A DNA stretch of 22,440 nt. Origin: Saccoglossus kowalevskii. Its lineage: Eukaryota > Hemichordata > Enteropneusta > Harrimaniidae. Location of the stretch: assembly GCF_000003605.2 (NCBI RefSeq), contig NW_003111478.1:83226-105665 (forward strand), given 5' to 3'. The notes under the pieces were generated by a model. That model was given only the letters and a program-made list of their open reading frames with translations, was not told the origin of the DNA and did no database searches. Made by a program: the position numbers and the translations under genes. Of the stretch, positions 21,864-22,440 are shown in pieces (the first letter of the stretch is position 1; every line of letters starts with the position of its first letter).

Positions 21864-22440
21864 ACTGTTCCACTGCGATCTCAAGAACCATACATCGGTT
21901 TTTGATGAAACTTGGTGCATAGATGCTCTGGGCCAATGCGCAGATTTGATTAGGTTTTGGTAAAAATCCATGCTCGTTAATTACCTAATTTGCATGATAA
22001 TTAGCTAATTTTTAGCTGTTCTATGACTGTTCCACTGATATCTAAAGAACCACTCATTGGATTTTGATGAAACTTGGTACATAGATGCTCTGAACATATG
22101 CGCAGATTTGATTAATTTTTGGTAAAAATCCGTGCATATTAATTACCTAATTTGCATGATAATTAGCTATTTTTTAGTGGTTCCATGACTGTTCCACTGA
22201 TATCTAAACAACCACTCATTGGATTTTGATGAAACTTGGTACATAGATGCTCTGAACTAATGCTAGGTTTTGATTAGTTTTTGGTAATAATCCGTGGATA
22301 CTAATTACCTAATTTGCATAATGATTAGTCAATTTTCGGTTTTTCCACTGATATCTCAAGTACTAATCATCACATTTCAATGAAACTTGGTACATAGATG
22401 TCATACGACACTGCACAGACCTGATAGTTTTTATGGTAAT
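21864..22440 (+). repeat. 162-bp tandem satellite units
   Basis: Each unit begins actgttccactg, contains gatgaaacttggtacataga and aattacctaatttgcat, and ends in a T-rich stretch. Units 2 and 3 are most alike. Unit 4 is diverged and cut by the window end. Confidence 0.88.

Larger units (their letters stand above)
21733..22440. mobile_element. Hairpin + microsatellite + 162-bp tandem array (pearl/HINE-like), runs off window
   Basis: Left end: hairpin arms gactcccat (21733-21741) and atgggagtc (21756-21764), with an inner gtgc/gcac stem. A (tgtgtatg)n microsatellite follows at about 21774-21862. Then come tandem units starting at 21864, 22026, 22188 and about 22339, spaced 162, 162 and about 151 bp, with core gatgaaacttggtacataga. 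Hairpin-microsatellite-minisatellite order is the layout of pearl/DINE-type non-autonomous Helentron elements in marine invertebrates and insects. No transposase is present. The opposed open frames at 21646-21963 and 21651-21971 come from the microsatellite. Confidence 0.7.

Noticed and set aside
21646-21971. Long open frames on both strands over the right-edge repeat
   Set aside because: They are created by the 8-nt microsatellite, whose period keeps frames open on both strands.
1-22440. CRISPR array, operon, bacterial promoter or ribosome-binding sites
   Set aside because: The sequence is intron-containing animal DNA. The repeats present are transposon-like or simple sequence, without regular spacers.

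Overview
The window is animal (metazoan) genomic DNA. It is AT-rich and has many short exons with GT..AG borders. Most exons encode extracellular modules bounded by phase-1 introns, and the introns carry numerous non-autonomous repeats. The gene content fits an invertebrate, probably a marine one such as a hemichordate, cephalochordate, mollusc or brachiopod. The species cannot be fixed from the sequence.

I see one very large plus-strand gene, incomplete at both ends. I could chain 29 exons from 1498 to 21272 with consistent phases and no in-frame stop. They give 6160 nt, about 2052 residues. In order the product carries: an unrecognised beta-rich domain and a Greek-key-like exon (1498-2444); CUB1, a CUB-like domain, CUB3 and CUB4 (2738-6338); a divergent C-type lectin-like domain (7174-7665); one calcium-binding-type EGF (7793-7912); a second C-type lectin-like domain (8118-9304); CUB5, CUB6 and CUB7 (9719-13484); two more C-type lectin-like domains (13828-16369); seven LDL-receptor class A modules, one exon each (16503-20786); and an LRR N-terminal cap (21167-21272) whose exon ends in phase 2, as LRR exons usually do. 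LDLa modules followed by an LRR cap are characteristic of relaxin-receptor/GRL101-type leucine-rich-repeat GPCRs. I infer that LRRs, and possibly a seven-helix domain, lie beyond the right edge. Neither is in the window. The first exon with the signal peptide is not recognised in 1-1497.

The introns hold several repeat families: a foldback element in two copies (6712-7120 and 14106-14517); an ungapped 112-bp repeat pair (9882-9993 and 15703-15814) plus a possible scrambled third copy; a TTAA-flanked terminal-inverted-repeat element (10077-10465); a 150-bp element with short inverted ends (11221-11370); a diverged repeat in two LDLa-region introns (about 17870-18370 and 19070-19580); and, at the right edge, a hairpin plus microsatellite plus 162-bp tandem array resembling pearl/HINE (Helentron-type) elements. 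One intron appears to be GC-AG. No tRNA, rRNA, CRISPR array or bacterial-type feature was seen, and no credible minus-strand gene.
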